DNA from: Lichenicoccus sp963693035
Lineage (GTDB): Bacteria; Pseudomonadota; Alphaproteobacteria; Acetobacterales; Acetobacteraceae
DNA: 64,000 bases
NCBI GenBank assembly: GCA_963693035.2
Contig: CAXMMQ010000006.1
Location: 434,001-498,000 of the forward strand
Direction: 5' to 3'
A program made the translations under genes and the position numbers. Position 1 is the stretch's first letter, and every line of letters starts with the position of its first letter. Positions 50,606 to 60,035 of the stretch are shown piece by piece. The notes beneath the pieces are model-generated. The model saw only the letters and a list, made by a program, of their open reading frames with translations, was not told where the DNA came from and made no database searches.

Positions 50606-51934
50606 CTAGGGCCCGGCGAGAGCAAGGAAAGCAGCCTTGCCGGACCTGATTGCACCTTCGATGGTTGCGGGCAACCCTGTGTCGGTCCAGTCGCCGGCCA
50701 GGACAAGATTCCTCAAATCGGTGCGACTTCCGGGCCGCAGCTTCTGCTGCGCGATGGTGGCCGCGAATGTGGCACGCTTTTCCCGCAGCACCCGATGCGG
50801 CGGCGGCTCGCGCGGCAGCGTCGCGGCCGCGCCGCCGGCATGACGCCCCGGACGCAGCGCCGGTTGCAGCACCCGGCTGATCTCGCTCCACACCTGTGCC
50901 GCAACCGCGACGTTGTCGTGCCCGGCCAGGTGGTTGGCCGCGCTGATGGTGACCGACACCACCTCGGGCTTGACGAACACCCACTCGGCGATGCCGCCGA
51001 CGATGCCGGCGAATCCCGCACGTCCCAGTTCGCCGCCGAGCCGGTCCTGCAGCGCGATCCGGTAGTGCAGGTTGAGGATGCTCTCGAAGCTGTCCGGCAC
51101 GGCAAGGCCGGGCAGCGGGCCGGCCAGCAGCTCGGCCGCGACCGGCGCGGTCACCGCCAGCACCACCTGATCGCTGTCGCCGAGCGCCTGCTCGCCGTCC
51201 GGCAGCAGCAGCCGCGTGACCCTGCCGCCGCCGGTGCCGAGCCCCGAGACACGGCAGCCGGTGCGCACGATGACGCCCTCCGCCTGCAGTCGCGCCAGCG
51301 CCGGATCGACCAGGCTCTCAGACAGGCCGAGACGCGGAAACCACGGCACGCAGGCCGCGCCGCCGAGTGCCAGGCTCTCGCGCAGCATGGCGGCCATCAG
51401 CATGGCGCTGCCGACCTCCGGACGGGTATTCAGCACCGAGACCGACAACGGCACCAGCAGGCGGTCGGCCAGCATCCCCGGTGCGAGACAGTCGGACACG
51501 GTGACGCCCTCGCCGGCGCGCAGCATCCGCCCCAGCGACAGCAACTCGCGCAGCCGCATGCCGGGAACCCGGCGCGCGCGGTCGAACACCCACCACGGGA
51601 TGCGTCCGCGCGACAGCCGCAGCGTCCAGTGCAGGTCGGCTCCGGTTGCCGACGAGATGTCCGCGAACGGGAACAGCGGCACGCCCGGGCCCGCCAGAGT
51701 TTCGCGCGCGCCGATGCGGTCGAGATAGTCGAAGGTGGCGTGGTTGGCCGACAGCAGCAGGTGGTTGCCGTTGTCGATGCGGCAGCCGAGCTGGCGGTCC
51801 TCGTACGAGCGCGCGCGCCCGCCGCAGGCCGGTCCGGCCTCGTACAGCAGCACCCGACGCCCGGCGCGTGCGGCCTCGAGCGCCGCCGAAAGCCCCGCGA
51901 GGCCGCCGCCGACGACGTGCAGGCGGCTACTCAC
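50606..51934 (-). CDS. hpnE: HpnE, hydroxysqualene dehydroxylase (FAD)
   Basis: A 442-residue FAD amine-oxidase-type enzyme that reduces hydroxysqualene to squalene. The dinucleotide-binding VVGGGLAGLSAALEAARAG starts at residue 6; VLLYEAGPACGGRARS and C-terminal LVLAGDWTDTGLPATIEGA are typical. GTG start overlaps the hpnD stop (GTGA). Confidence 0.93.
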   Translation of the reverse strand: MSSRLHVVGGGLAGLSAALEAARAGRRVLLYEAGPACGGRARSYEDRQLGCRIDNGNHLLLSANHATFDYLDRIGARETLAGPGVPLFPFADISSATGADLHWTLRLSRGRIPWWVFDRARRVPGMRLRELLSLGRMLRAGEGVTVSDCLAPGMLADRLLVPLSVSVLNTRPEVGSAMLMAAMLRESLALGGAACVPWFPRLGLSESLVDPALARLQAEGVIVRTGCRVSGLGTGGGRVTRLLLPDGEQALGDSDQVVLAVTAPVAAELLAGPLPGLAVPDSFESILNLHYRIALQDRLGGELGRAGFAGIVGGIAEWVFVKPEVVSVTISAANHLAGHDNVAVAAQVWSEISRVLQPALRPGRHAGGAAATLPREPPPHRVLREKRATFAATIAQQKLRPGSRTDLRNLVLAGDWTDTGLPATIEGAIRSGKAAFLALAGP

Positions 51935-52797
51935 ACGGGCGCCAGGGCTCGCGCCGCGATCAGCGCCTTGCGCCAGCGCGCCACCTTGATCCGGCGGCGC
52001 GGCGACTGCCAGCCGGCCCGCTCCTGGGTCGCCAGGATCGCCGCGTAGCTGGCCGCCATCAGCCGGGCCGGACGCATCGCCCGCCGGTTGCAGCGCCGCA
52101 TCGCGGCCCGTGCCTGCGAGAAATGATAATGCGCCAGCGCCGCCATGCCCCGGCACGCCTCCTCCAGTCCATGCGCCGTCAAGGCACCGGGGAGCGACGC
52201 GGGAACGCCGGCGGCCTGCAGCCGCTCGCGCGGCAGGTAGAGCCGCCCGCGCGCGGCGTCCTCGTCAAGGTCGCGCAGGATGTTGGTGATCTGCAGCGCG
52301 CGGCCGAGATGGTGCGCCACCTGGTCGGCCGCCGGCGAGCTGTCGCCGAATGCGCGCACCGAGAGCCGGCCGACGGCACTCGCGACGCGGTCGATGTAGA
52401 GGTCGAGCTCGGCTTCGGTGGGAGCCACGATCACCTGCTCGGCATCCATCTGCATGCCGTCGATGATGGCCTCGAAATCGGCCTCGCACAGCCGGTAGCG
52501 GCCGATGGCGGCCAGCAGCACGCGGTCGAGCGCGTCGTCGGCGCAGCCCTCGTAGAGCCCGGCGATGCGTCCGCGCCACTCGCGAAGCCGTGGCAGCTTG
52601 TCCTCGAACCGGCTCTCCTCGTCGGCGACATCGTCGACCAGCCGGCAGAAGGCGTAGATCGCGAACATGGCGTAGCGCCGGTCCGGCGGCAGCACCCGCA
52701 TGCCGCGCACGAACGAAGTGCCGGAACGTACGACGATCGCCTCCACCAGCGCGAGGTCGGCCGGATCGCAGCCGAGCGCCGAACGTGACCGGGGCAT
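51931..52797 (-). CDS. hpnD: HpnD, presqualene diphosphate synthase
   Basis: A 288-residue trans-isoprenyl diphosphate synthase. Joins two farnesyl diphosphates. Aspartate-rich motifs are CRLVDDVADE (near residue 53) and the second ITNILRDLDEDAARGR; FVRGMRVLPPDRR is typical. TGATG overlap with hpnC. Confidence 0.94.
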   Translation of the reverse strand: MPRSRSALGCDPADLALVEAIVVRSGTSFVRGMRVLPPDRRYAMFAIYAFCRLVDDVADEESRFEDKLPRLREWRGRIAGLYEGCADDALDRVLLAAIGRYRLCEADFEAIIDGMQMDAEQVIVAPTEAELDLYIDRVASAVGRLSVRAFGDSSPAADQVAHHLGRALQITNILRDLDEDAARGRLYLPRERLQAAGVPASLPGALTAHGLEEACRGMAALAHYHFSQARAAMRRCNRRAMRPARLMAASYAAILATQERAGWQSPRRRIKVARWRKALIAARALAPV

Positions 52798-53687
52798 CAC
52801 CGCCGCCACGCGCTGGCTGCGCCGAGCAGGCTGCGTGCCACGTCGGTCCGGTGCAGCTTCACCCGTCCGACGAGCGGGTCCTCGCGACGCAGCCGTGCAG
52901 CCAGCCGGTGCGACAGCCGCACGATGACCGCCGCCTCCAGGCGCATCCGACGGTCCGCGACCAGGCCGGGCAGAAGCGCGGCGGCACGGTTCAGGACGTC
53001 CACCTCGTCGAGCAGCCGGTCGATCACCCGGCGCAGGGCAGGCGGGGTGGCGCGGGCGCGCAGCACCGTCTCGTCCAGGCCGGCCTCGGCGAGCCAGGAC
53101 AGCGGAATGTAGCAGCGGTCGAGCGAAGACAGATCGTCCGCACAATCCTGCAGGTGGTTGAGCACCTGCAGCGCGGTGCACAGCGCATCCGACGCCGGCA
53201 GGCTGTCCTGGTTCTCGCCGTGCAGGGCCAGCAGGTAGCGCCCGACCGGGTTGGCGGAATACCGGCAATACCGGGCGAGCTGGTCCCAGCTGTCGTAGCG
53301 CGGCTGCACCGCATCCTGCCGGAACGCCACGATCAGGTCGGTCGCGGTCGCGGCATCCACGCCGGTCAGCGCCAGCGAGGCGCGCAGCCGCACCGCATGC
53401 GCCAGCTCCCCCGGATGGGCCGCCTCAGTCGCCGCACCACTGGCAGAACGGCCAAGCACCGCCGCCTGCATCGCATCGAGGCGCGCGATCTTGTCGTCGG
53501 CCGTGAGCAGGGCGTTGTCGGCGATGTCGTCGATGGCGCGCGCGAAGCCGTAGTACGCATGCACGTGCGGCCGGTGGCGACGGTCGATCAGCAGCGAGCC
53601 GACCGGGAAGTTCTCGTCCTTCCGACCCTTGCCGGACGCCACTTCCGGGGCCGCCACTTCCGGGGCAGTCGGGCCGATCTGGTTCAT
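52797..53687 (-). CDS. hpnC: HpnC, hydroxysqualene synthase
   Basis: A 296-residue homologue of HpnD that turns presqualene diphosphate into hydroxysqualene. DENFPVGSLLIDRRHRPHV, the Asp-rich ARAIDDIADN and LNHLQDCADDLSSLDRCYIP are typical. A 15-base tandem repeat near the 5' end encodes APEVA twice. ATGA overlap with hpnB. Confidence 0.93.
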   Translation of the reverse strand: MNQIGPTAPEVAAPEVASGKGRKDENFPVGSLLIDRRHRPHVHAYYGFARAIDDIADNALLTADDKIARLDAMQAAVLGRSASGAATEAAHPGELAHAVRLRASLALTGVDAATATDLIVAFRQDAVQPRYDSWDQLARYCRYSANPVGRYLLALHGENQDSLPASDALCTALQVLNHLQDCADDLSSLDRCYIPLSWLAEAGLDETVLRARATPPALRRVIDRLLDEVDVLNRAAALLPGLVADRRMRLEAAVIVRLSHRLAARLRREDPLVGRVKLHRTDVARSLLGAASAWRR

Positions 53688-54844
53688 GGCGGTGTCGAGA
53701 TCCTCTCGCGGTAGGCACGCTGCTTCCAGACGACGCCGCGTCCGCGATGATGGTCCACCGCCGAGCCGATCGTGGCCAGGGTGTAGAATGCCGCGACCGC
53801 CGGCAGCAACAGCGCCCAGAACGGCACCAGCTCGAACCGGCGCAGCGTCGGCAGGAACGAGATCGTGGCGATCGCCCAGGCCAGCAGCCCGGCCAGCCTG
53901 GCATAGCCGTCACCGAACAGCATGGCGGCCGGAGGCACCAGCCAGACCAGCGCCATGCCGAGCACCGTCGCCAGCAGCAGCAGCGGCGAGTAGCGCAGCT
54001 GCACGTAGGCGGTGCGCGCCACCATGCGCCAGATGTCGGCCGGTCCCGGATACGGCCGCACCGAGCGGGCCAGCAGGCTGTGCCCGAGCCAGATGCCGCC
54101 GCCGCTGCGCTTGACCAGGCGCGCCAGGGCGACGTCGTCGATCAGCGCGCCGCGCAGGCTCTCGATGCCGCCGATGCGCGCGAGTGCTGCGCGCCGGATC
54201 AGGATGGTGCCGCCGGCCGCCGCCGCGGTGCGGCTGGAGCGCCGGTTCACCCGCGCGAACGGGTACAGCAACTGGAAGAAATAGACGAAGGCCGGCACCA
54301 GCGCCCGCTCGGCCCGGCTTTCGGTGCTGAGCTCCACCATCTCGGAGACCATGTCGAGGTCGTCGCGCAGCGCCTTCATCACCAGGGTCGCGACATGCGC
54401 CGGCTCGTGGATGATGTCGGCGTCGGCGAGCAGGATGTAGCCGTCATGGTCGGGCATCAGCCGCTCGACCTCGGAAGCGCCCTGCGCTACCGCCCACAGC
54501 TTGCCGCTCCAGCCGGCCGGCGGCTCCTCGCCATCCACCACATGCAGGTGCGGCGAGGCGAGCCCGCGCGCCAGCGCCCCGGTGCCGTCGTCGCTGCGGT
54601 CGTCCACCAGCACCACGCCGTAGGGACCGGGATAGTCTTGCGCCAGCAACGAGCCGATGCTGTCCTCGACGGTCTGCGCCTCGTTGCGCGCCGGCACCAC
54701 GACGCAGACCGCGGGCCAGGTGCCGGCGACCGGCCGCACCGCCTTGGCCACCGGCCCCAGCATCGGGCCGGCCTGCCAGAAGCGGCCATGCCCGAACGCC
54801 AGCCCCAGCCAGACCAGCAGCGACAGCGTGGCCAGCACCAGCAT
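53684..54844 (-). CDS. hpnB: HpnB, hopanoid-associated glycosyltransferase
   Basis: A 386-residue GT2-type protein. An N-terminal membrane segment (LATLSLLVWLGLAFG), the GT2 core (VVVPARNEAQTVEDSI, VVLVDDRSDDGTG, LADADIIHEP) and three C-terminal membrane segments. It likely adds a sugar to the hopanoid side chain. TGATG overlap with hpnA. Confidence 0.92.
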   Translation of the reverse strand: MLVLATLSLLVWLGLAFGHGRFWQAGPMLGPVAKAVRPVAGTWPAVCVVVPARNEAQTVEDSIGSLLAQDYPGPYGVVLVDDRSDDGTGALARGLASPHLHVVDGEEPPAGWSGKLWAVAQGASEVERLMPDHDGYILLADADIIHEPAHVATLVMKALRDDLDMVSEMVELSTESRAERALVPAFVYFFQLLYPFARVNRRSSRTAAAAGGTILIRRAALARIGGIESLRGALIDDVALARLVKRSGGGIWLGHSLLARSVRPYPGPADIWRMVARTAYVQLRYSPLLLLATVLGMALVWLVPPAAMLFGDGYARLAGLLAWAIATISFLPTLRRFELVPFWALLLPAVAAFYTLATIGSAVDHHRGRGVVWKQRAYRERISTPP

Positions 54845-55866
54845 CAGGCGGCGGTGTCCCGGCGGCCTTGAGCCGACGTGGTGCTGGCCTGGAACCAGGC
54901 GACCGCATCCCCGACCGCGTCCCGTGCCGGCCTCGGCGCATAGCCCAGTTCGCGGCTCGCCTTGGCCGACGAGAAGAACATCTTCTTGCGCGACATCGCC
55001 AGCATCTCCCGGGTCACGCGCGGCTCGATGCCGAAGCCGCGCGACGCCCATTCCGAGGCCACCGCGACCGGCCACAGCACCGACTGCGACAGCCGCAGCC
55101 GCGGCGGCCGGCGCCCCGCTACTTCGGAGACCAGCGCGAACAGCTCGCGCAGCCCCATGTCCTCGCCGCCGAGGATGTAGCGCTCGCCCACCACGCCGCG
55201 CTCGAAGGCCAGCGCATGCCCCTCGGCGACGTCGTCGACATGCACGATGTTCAGCCCGGTCTCGACGTAGGCCGGCATGCGGCCGGCGGCGGCGTCCGCG
55301 ATCATCAACCCGGTCGGCGTCGGCTTGATGTCGCGCGGCCCGACCGGGGTCGACGGGTTGACGATCACAGCCGGCAGGCCTCGCTCGCGCACCAGCCGCA
55401 GCACCTCCTGCTCGGCGCGGTATTTCGACTTCTTGTAGATGCCGATCACCGCATGCTCGTGCACCGGGGTGGTCTCGTCGGCGATGCTGCCGTCGCCTTC
55501 CAGCCCGAGGGCCGCGACCGACGAGCAATAGACGATGCGCGCGACGCCGGCTTTCTGCGCCGCCAGCATCAGCAGCCGGGTGCCCTCGACATTGGCCTGC
55601 ATCATCGCGGCGGGATCGGGCACCCAGAGCCGGTAGTCGGCGGCGACATGGAACAGCGCCGCGCAGCCGGCCAGCGCCGGGGCGAAGGTCTCCGGCCGGC
55701 TCAGGTCACCCTCGACCAGCTCGGCCTCGAGTCCATCGAGGTTGCGCCGGTCGCTGCCCCGACGCACCAGCAGGCGCAGCCGATGGCCACGCGCGGCCAG
55801 GGTACGCGCCACCGCCGAGCCGACGAAGCCGGTGGCGCCGGTGACCAGGGTCGGTGATGTGCTCAT
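54844..55866 (-). CDS. hpnA: HpnA, hopanoid-associated sugar epimerase
   Basis: A 340-residue extended short-chain dehydrogenase. Rossmann LVTGATGFVGSAVARTLAARGH, catalytic Ser in VYCSSVAALG and YxxxK as YKKSKYRAE. Likely prepares or epimerises the sugar group. First gene of the hpnA-B-C-D-E-F-G run; the genes overlap or lie within 80 bases. Confidence 0.93.
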   Translation of the reverse strand: MSTSPTLVTGATGFVGSAVARTLAARGHRLRLLVRRGSDRRNLDGLEAELVEGDLSRPETFAPALAGCAALFHVAADYRLWVPDPAAMMQANVEGTRLLMLAAQKAGVARIVYCSSVAALGLEGDGSIADETTPVHEHAVIGIYKKSKYRAEQEVLRLVRERGLPAVIVNPSTPVGPRDIKPTPTGLMIADAAAGRMPAYVETGLNIVHVDDVAEGHALAFERGVVGERYILGGEDMGLRELFALVSEVAGRRPPRLRLSQSVLWPVAVASEWASRGFGIEPRVTREMLAMSRKKMFFSSAKASRELGYAPRPARDAVGDAVAWFQASTTSAQGRRDTAA

Positions 55867-55893
55867 GCGCCGCGGCCCGCTCCGAGTCCTGCC

Positions 55894-55911
55894 CGAACGG
55901 GAGCCCGTTCG
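55894..55911. promoter_or_regulatory. 18-bp palindrome upstream of hpnA
   Basis: CGAACGGG-AG-CCCGTTCG, two perfect 8-base arms with a 2-base centre, 28 bases before the hpnA ATG and downstream of a CTATAA on the minus strand. It may be an operator at the start of the hopanoid transcript, or an mRNA hairpin near the hpnA ribosome site. Confidence 0.45.
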
Positions 55912-56008
55912 AACGCGAGGCGGCTTATAGCCTTGCGATCCGCGCTGGTGTAGAGCCAGCGCCCCTTCGGCGTTCCGGCAGGGCGATCTCCCACCAGGCA
56001 GGTGCGCG

Positions 56009-57022
56009 TTGAAAACAGCCTCGATCCTGCTCGCCCTGGTCGGGATCGGCCTGATGACCGGGGTAGCGCTCTGGCTCGGCGCCGGCTCGGTGTTCAGGGC
56101 GACGCTGTCAGTGGGCTTCGGCGGCTTCGCGCTGCTGGTCGGCTGGCAACTGCTGTGCGACGGCGTGCTGGCCCTGGCCTGGCGCACCTCCTGCCCGCGC
56201 TCGCTGCTCGATATCGGCCTCGGCCGGTTGCTGCTCGCTCGCATGGTGCGCGAGGGCGCGATGACCTGCCTGCCGTTCTCGCAGGTCGGCGGCATCCTGA
56301 TCGGCATGCGCGCCACCGGCTTCGGGCGCAGGGTGCCGTGGCCGCTCGCGGTCGGCGCCAACGTGGTCGACCTCACCACCGAGGTGATCGGCCAGATCGC
56401 GTTCGTATTGCTCGGGCTGCTGTTCCTGGTCGATCGCAGGCCGGACACCGATCTTGCGGGACCGCTCGTCCTGGGCATGCTGCTCGCGGTGGCGGCAATC
56501 GCGGGCTTCATCTGGGCGCAGCGCGGCGCCGGCGGCCGGTTCCGCCGGCTGGCCCGCGGGATGCGCGACCGCGTTGCGGGGGGTGCGGCGTTCCGGCGCT
56601 CGCTGCTGGCCGGCATCGACGACCTGCAGAGCGATCTCGATGCCTTCTATGCCCGGCCCGGTCGGATCGCCGGCGCCTGCCTGATCCACCTGGCCGGCTG
56701 GCTGGGCAGCGCCGCCTGGGTCTGGATGGCCTACCGGCTGCTCGGCGCACCGGTGCAGATCGGCACCGCGCTCGCCATCGAGGGCGCCGCCAGCGGCGTC
56801 ATGGCGGTCTCGTTCCTGGTCCCCGGCGCGCTCGGCGTGCAGGAAGCGGCCTATGTGGCGCTCGGCAGCCTGTTCGGCCTGGATCCCCACCTCTCCTTCG
56901 GCCTCTCCCTGCTCAGGCGGGCGAGGGACCTCGCGATCGGCGCGCCGATCCTGCTGCTCTGGCAATGGGTCGAGCTGGTCCGCCTGCGTCGCGGCACCAA
57001 GCCGGTGAGCCAGGCGGCCTGA
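56009..57022 (+). CDS. hpnL: HpnL-like membrane protein
   Basis: A 337-residue integral membrane protein (UPF0104, MprF flippase-like) with about eight segments. LVPGALGVQEAAYVALGSLFGL near residue 270 is the hallmark. HpnL proteins go with hopanoid clusters; the role may be lipid transport. TTG start, divergent from hpnA; a weak AGGTG ribosome site. Convergent with the bacteriophytochrome gene, stop to stop 4 bases. Confidence 0.82.
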   Translation: MKTASILLALVGIGLMTGVALWLGAGSVFRATLSVGFGGFALLVGWQLLCDGVLALAWRTSCPRSLLDIGLGRLLLARMVREGAMTCLPFSQVGGILIGMRATGFGRRVPWPLAVGANVVDLTTEVIGQIAFVLLGLLFLVDRRPDTDLAGPLVLGMLLAVAAIAGFIWAQRGAGGRFRRLARGMRDRVAGGAAFRRSLLAGIDDLQSDLDAFYARPGRIAGACLIHLAGWLGSAAWVWMAYRLLGAPVQIGTALAIEGAASGVMAVSFLVPGALGVQEAAYVALGSLFGLDPHLSFGLSLLRRARDLAIGAPILLLWQWVELVRLRRGTKPVSQAA

Positions 57023-57026
57023 CAGG

Positions 57027-59903
57027 TCAGTCCGAAAGCCCTGCGATCGCCGGGGCGTCAAGCCTGCGATGCGACACGACGAGCTCCATGGCGGCATTGG
57101 CCGAAAGCGGCGGCGCGAAGAAGAAGCCCTGGACCACGTCGGCTCCGGCCCTGCGGGCGATGTCCTGCTGGGACTGGGTCTCGATCCCCTCGAACACCAC
57201 CGGCTTGCCGGCGGCATGGGCGAGCGCGATGACGGCGACCAGGAACTCCTCGCCGCCCGAACCGCCGCCCACATCCTCCAGGAAGCTCCGGTCCAGCTTG
57301 ACCACATCGACCGGAAGCCGGCGCAGGTAGGACAGCGACGAATAGCCGATCCCGAAATCGTCGATCGCCACCTGCACCCCCAGCGCACGCGCCGCGGCCA
57401 GCACCGAGGACGCGCCGGCCCCGGTCAGCATGCTCTCCGTGATCTCCAGGCAAAGCTGCCCGGCGGCAAGTCCCTCGGCATCGACGACGCCGGCAAGCCC
57501 CGAACAGAAGCCCGGCTGCGCAAGTTGCAGGGCTGACACATTGACGTTCATCACCAGCCCGGCTTCCGGAAATTCCGAGTGGAACATCCGGCCCTGGTTC
57601 AGCGCGCGCGCCATGACCCACTCGCCCAGCGGCAGGATCAGTTCCGACTTCTCCGCGACCGGGATGAACAGCCCGGGCGACAACCAGCCGCGAACCGGAT
57701 GCCGCCAGCGCAGCAGCGCCTCGAACCCGGCGAGCGTGCGCCGGCCGGCGCCGAGCCGGAACAGCGGCTGGTAGAGCATCACCAACTGGTCACCGTCGCG
57801 CAGCGCCTCGCGCATGTCGCCTTCGAGTTCGAACTGCTGTGCCGCGCGGTCGAACAGCGAAGACTCGAACACCACGTTGCGGTTGCCGCCGGCCTGCTTG
57901 GCCGAATACATCGCCATGTCGGCCGCCCGGACCAGGTCGAGGCCGCCCGCATGATCGGCGAGCACGATCCCGAGGCTGGCCGAAATGTGGCAGAGCCGTC
58001 CCATGATCTCGAACGGCGTCACCATCGCCTGCCGCACCCGCTCCGCCAGGTGGACCACCGCCTCCTGCCGCAGCCCGTAGCAGAGCACGACGAACTCGTC
58101 GCCGCCGAGACGGGTGACGAGATGGGCCGGTCCGCTGATCGCGAGCAGGCGCGCGGCCACCTCGATCAGGAGCGCGTCCCCGGCATCGTGTCCCAGGGTG
58201 TCGTTGACCGTCTTGAAGCGGTCGAGGTCGAGGAACACCAGCGCGGTCGCCGGGCGGCCTTCGCGGTTCGGAGCATCCAGCCGCTCCTGCAACAGGCTCC
58301 GGTTCGCAAGATGGGTCAGCGGATCGTAATACCGCAGCAGGGCCAGTTCCGCCTCCGTGCGCCGCGCCGAGGCCGCCTCGACCACTACGCCGACCTGCTT
58401 CGCCGCAGCCAGGTCGGCGTCGCTCCAGCTCTGGGAGTGGCCCCGGACGATCTCCTTCCAGGCGGCGAACGAGCCGCGCGGGGACAGCCGCCCGGTCTGC
58501 GGGTCGCGGTAGGCATGCACCGCGGGATCACCGGCCCAGACCACATCTTGCAGCACCTCGGGGCGCAGCCACAGGATGGCGTCCTCCGACGCATGGCCCA
58601 GCGGCAGCAGCAGCGCTCCGGCGGCGGCCGCGGTGCCATGCGGGAATTCGCCCTGCCGGTGGCCAAGGTCGTCATGCGCCAGCACCTCGCCGCCGGCATC
58701 GGACAGCAGCTTCGACAGCATCAGCCCGGCTGCGCCCGGGTTCGGCACCACGCCGACGCACATCGTCTTGCCGGCTATCCTCACCAGCGCGCCGGACGCG
58801 CCGACCGAGTGCAGCAGTTCCGCCTGCGACTCCGCCAGCGCCTGCAGCAGCGTCGTCCCGGCCTCCAGCCGCACCGCGAGCGCAGCCAGAAGGTCGTGGC
58901 GCTGCAGCCGATCGGCATGGGCCTCCGCCTCGCCCATGCTTCCCAGCAGCAGCGAGACGACCTTGCCGATCATGTCGACGGCCACACGCATCTCGGGTCC
59001 CACGGCCCGCGGCGTTGCATGCTGGCAGACCAGCATTCCCCAGAGCTGGTCGCGATGCACCAGCGCCACCGTGAGACACGCGCCGACCTGCATGTTGCGC
59101 AGGTATTCGCAGTGGATCGGCGACACGCTCCTCAGCGCGCTGTGGGTCAGGTCGAGCGGCCCCGCATCGGACAATGCCGGGTCTACCAGCAGCGCGACCG
59201 GCCGGTAGCCGGTGTCGGCGATCATGCTCACGCGCTTGAGCATGATCAGCCGCCGGGCCTGCGCGGGAATATCCGACGCCGGATACCGCAGCCCCAGATA
59301 GGGCTCGTCGCCGGGCCGGTGCAGTTCGGCGATGACCTCGCCGTTGCCGTTGGCGCCGAAGCGATACGCCATCACGCGGTCGTAGCCGCTGATCGCTCTC
59401 AACTCGCGCACGGCAAGCGTACAGACCTCGCTCCGGCTGGCAGCCGACTTGAAGGTCTCCAGGGCCGGGAGCACCGCCAAGATCGCCGGCAGGCCGCCGG
59501 CGGTCTGGGCCAACGGCTCGATGCTCACGCAGAGCTGCGTCCCGGTGCGGTGCCCGTGCAGAAGCACCAGGACTCCATCAGGGCGGGTCAGCGTGTCGAG
59601 ATGACCGAAGCTGGTCTCATCGTGAGCCATGGAGTCGTTCGAGGCGGCGGACAATGCTCCGAACGCCATCTCCCCGATCGCGTCGCGGAGTGGACGCCCG
59701 AGCACGGCTCGCGCGTCCAGACCCAGGATCTCCAGAAGGTTGGCGCTCGCATGGCTGATGCGCCAGTCCGGGGTGCCTGCCGCGATCAAGGCGCCATGCG
59801 GCTGGATCGCCCCGGGAATATGGATCGGCTCCTGCTCGCAGACGGCGAGATCAGCCTCCGTGGCCGGGCTTTTGAAGCGCTCCGCAACAGGTGTGATCGG
59901 CAC
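57027..59903 (-). CDS. bphP: Bacteriophytochrome with GGDEF-EAL output
   Basis: A 958-residue red/far-red photoreceptor. The chromophore Cys is at residue 22 (LAVCEQEPIHIPGAIQPHG), then PAS, GAF (YPASDIPAQARRL and the His in SVSPIHCEYLRNM), PHY, GGDEF (RLGGDEFVVL) and EAL (FEALLRWRHP; IDDFGIGYSSL) domains. Both catalytic motifs are intact, so it can make and break c-di-GMP. There is no RxxD inhibitory site before GGDEF. GTG at 59903 with GAGAGGAG 6 bases upstream is preferred over TTG at 59942. Confidence 0.95.
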   Translation of the reverse strand: MPITPVAERFKSPATEADLAVCEQEPIHIPGAIQPHGALIAAGTPDWRISHASANLLEILGLDARAVLGRPLRDAIGEMAFGALSAASNDSMAHDETSFGHLDTLTRPDGVLVLLHGHRTGTQLCVSIEPLAQTAGGLPAILAVLPALETFKSAASRSEVCTLAVRELRAISGYDRVMAYRFGANGNGEVIAELHRPGDEPYLGLRYPASDIPAQARRLIMLKRVSMIADTGYRPVALLVDPALSDAGPLDLTHSALRSVSPIHCEYLRNMQVGACLTVALVHRDQLWGMLVCQHATPRAVGPEMRVAVDMIGKVVSLLLGSMGEAEAHADRLQRHDLLAALAVRLEAGTTLLQALAESQAELLHSVGASGALVRIAGKTMCVGVVPNPGAAGLMLSKLLSDAGGEVLAHDDLGHRQGEFPHGTAAAAGALLLPLGHASEDAILWLRPEVLQDVVWAGDPAVHAYRDPQTGRLSPRGSFAAWKEIVRGHSQSWSDADLAAAKQVGVVVEAASARRTEAELALLRYYDPLTHLANRSLLQERLDAPNREGRPATALVFLDLDRFKTVNDTLGHDAGDALLIEVAARLLAISGPAHLVTRLGGDEFVVLCYGLRQEAVVHLAERVRQAMVTPFEIMGRLCHISASLGIVLADHAGGLDLVRAADMAMYSAKQAGGNRNVVFESSLFDRAAQQFELEGDMREALRDGDQLVMLYQPLFRLGAGRRTLAGFEALLRWRHPVRGWLSPGLFIPVAEKSELILPLGEWVMARALNQGRMFHSEFPEAGLVMNVNVSALQLAQPGFCSGLAGVVDAEGLAAGQLCLEITESMLTGAGASSVLAAARALGVQVAIDDFGIGYSSLSYLRRLPVDVVKLDRSFLEDVGGGSGGEEFLVAVIALAHAAGKPVVFEGIETQSQQDIARRAGADVVQGFFFAPPLSANAAMELVVSHRRLDAPAIAGLSD

Positions 59904-60035
59904 ACAGCGCTCCTCTCGTGGCGGGCGGAGTATGTCGGGCAATGCTTAAGGACAGGTTCACGTTTCGGCTCGGGTGTTCAGCCGTCCGGGGTTCGTCTAG
60001 AGCAGCACGCGATCGCTTCGCCACGGGACCAGGAC

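Noticed and set aside
59997..60022. CTAGAGCAG at the tyrA leader, like the end of the palindromic element at 8843
   Set aside because: Only the first 9 or so bases match and no second half or hairpin is seen.
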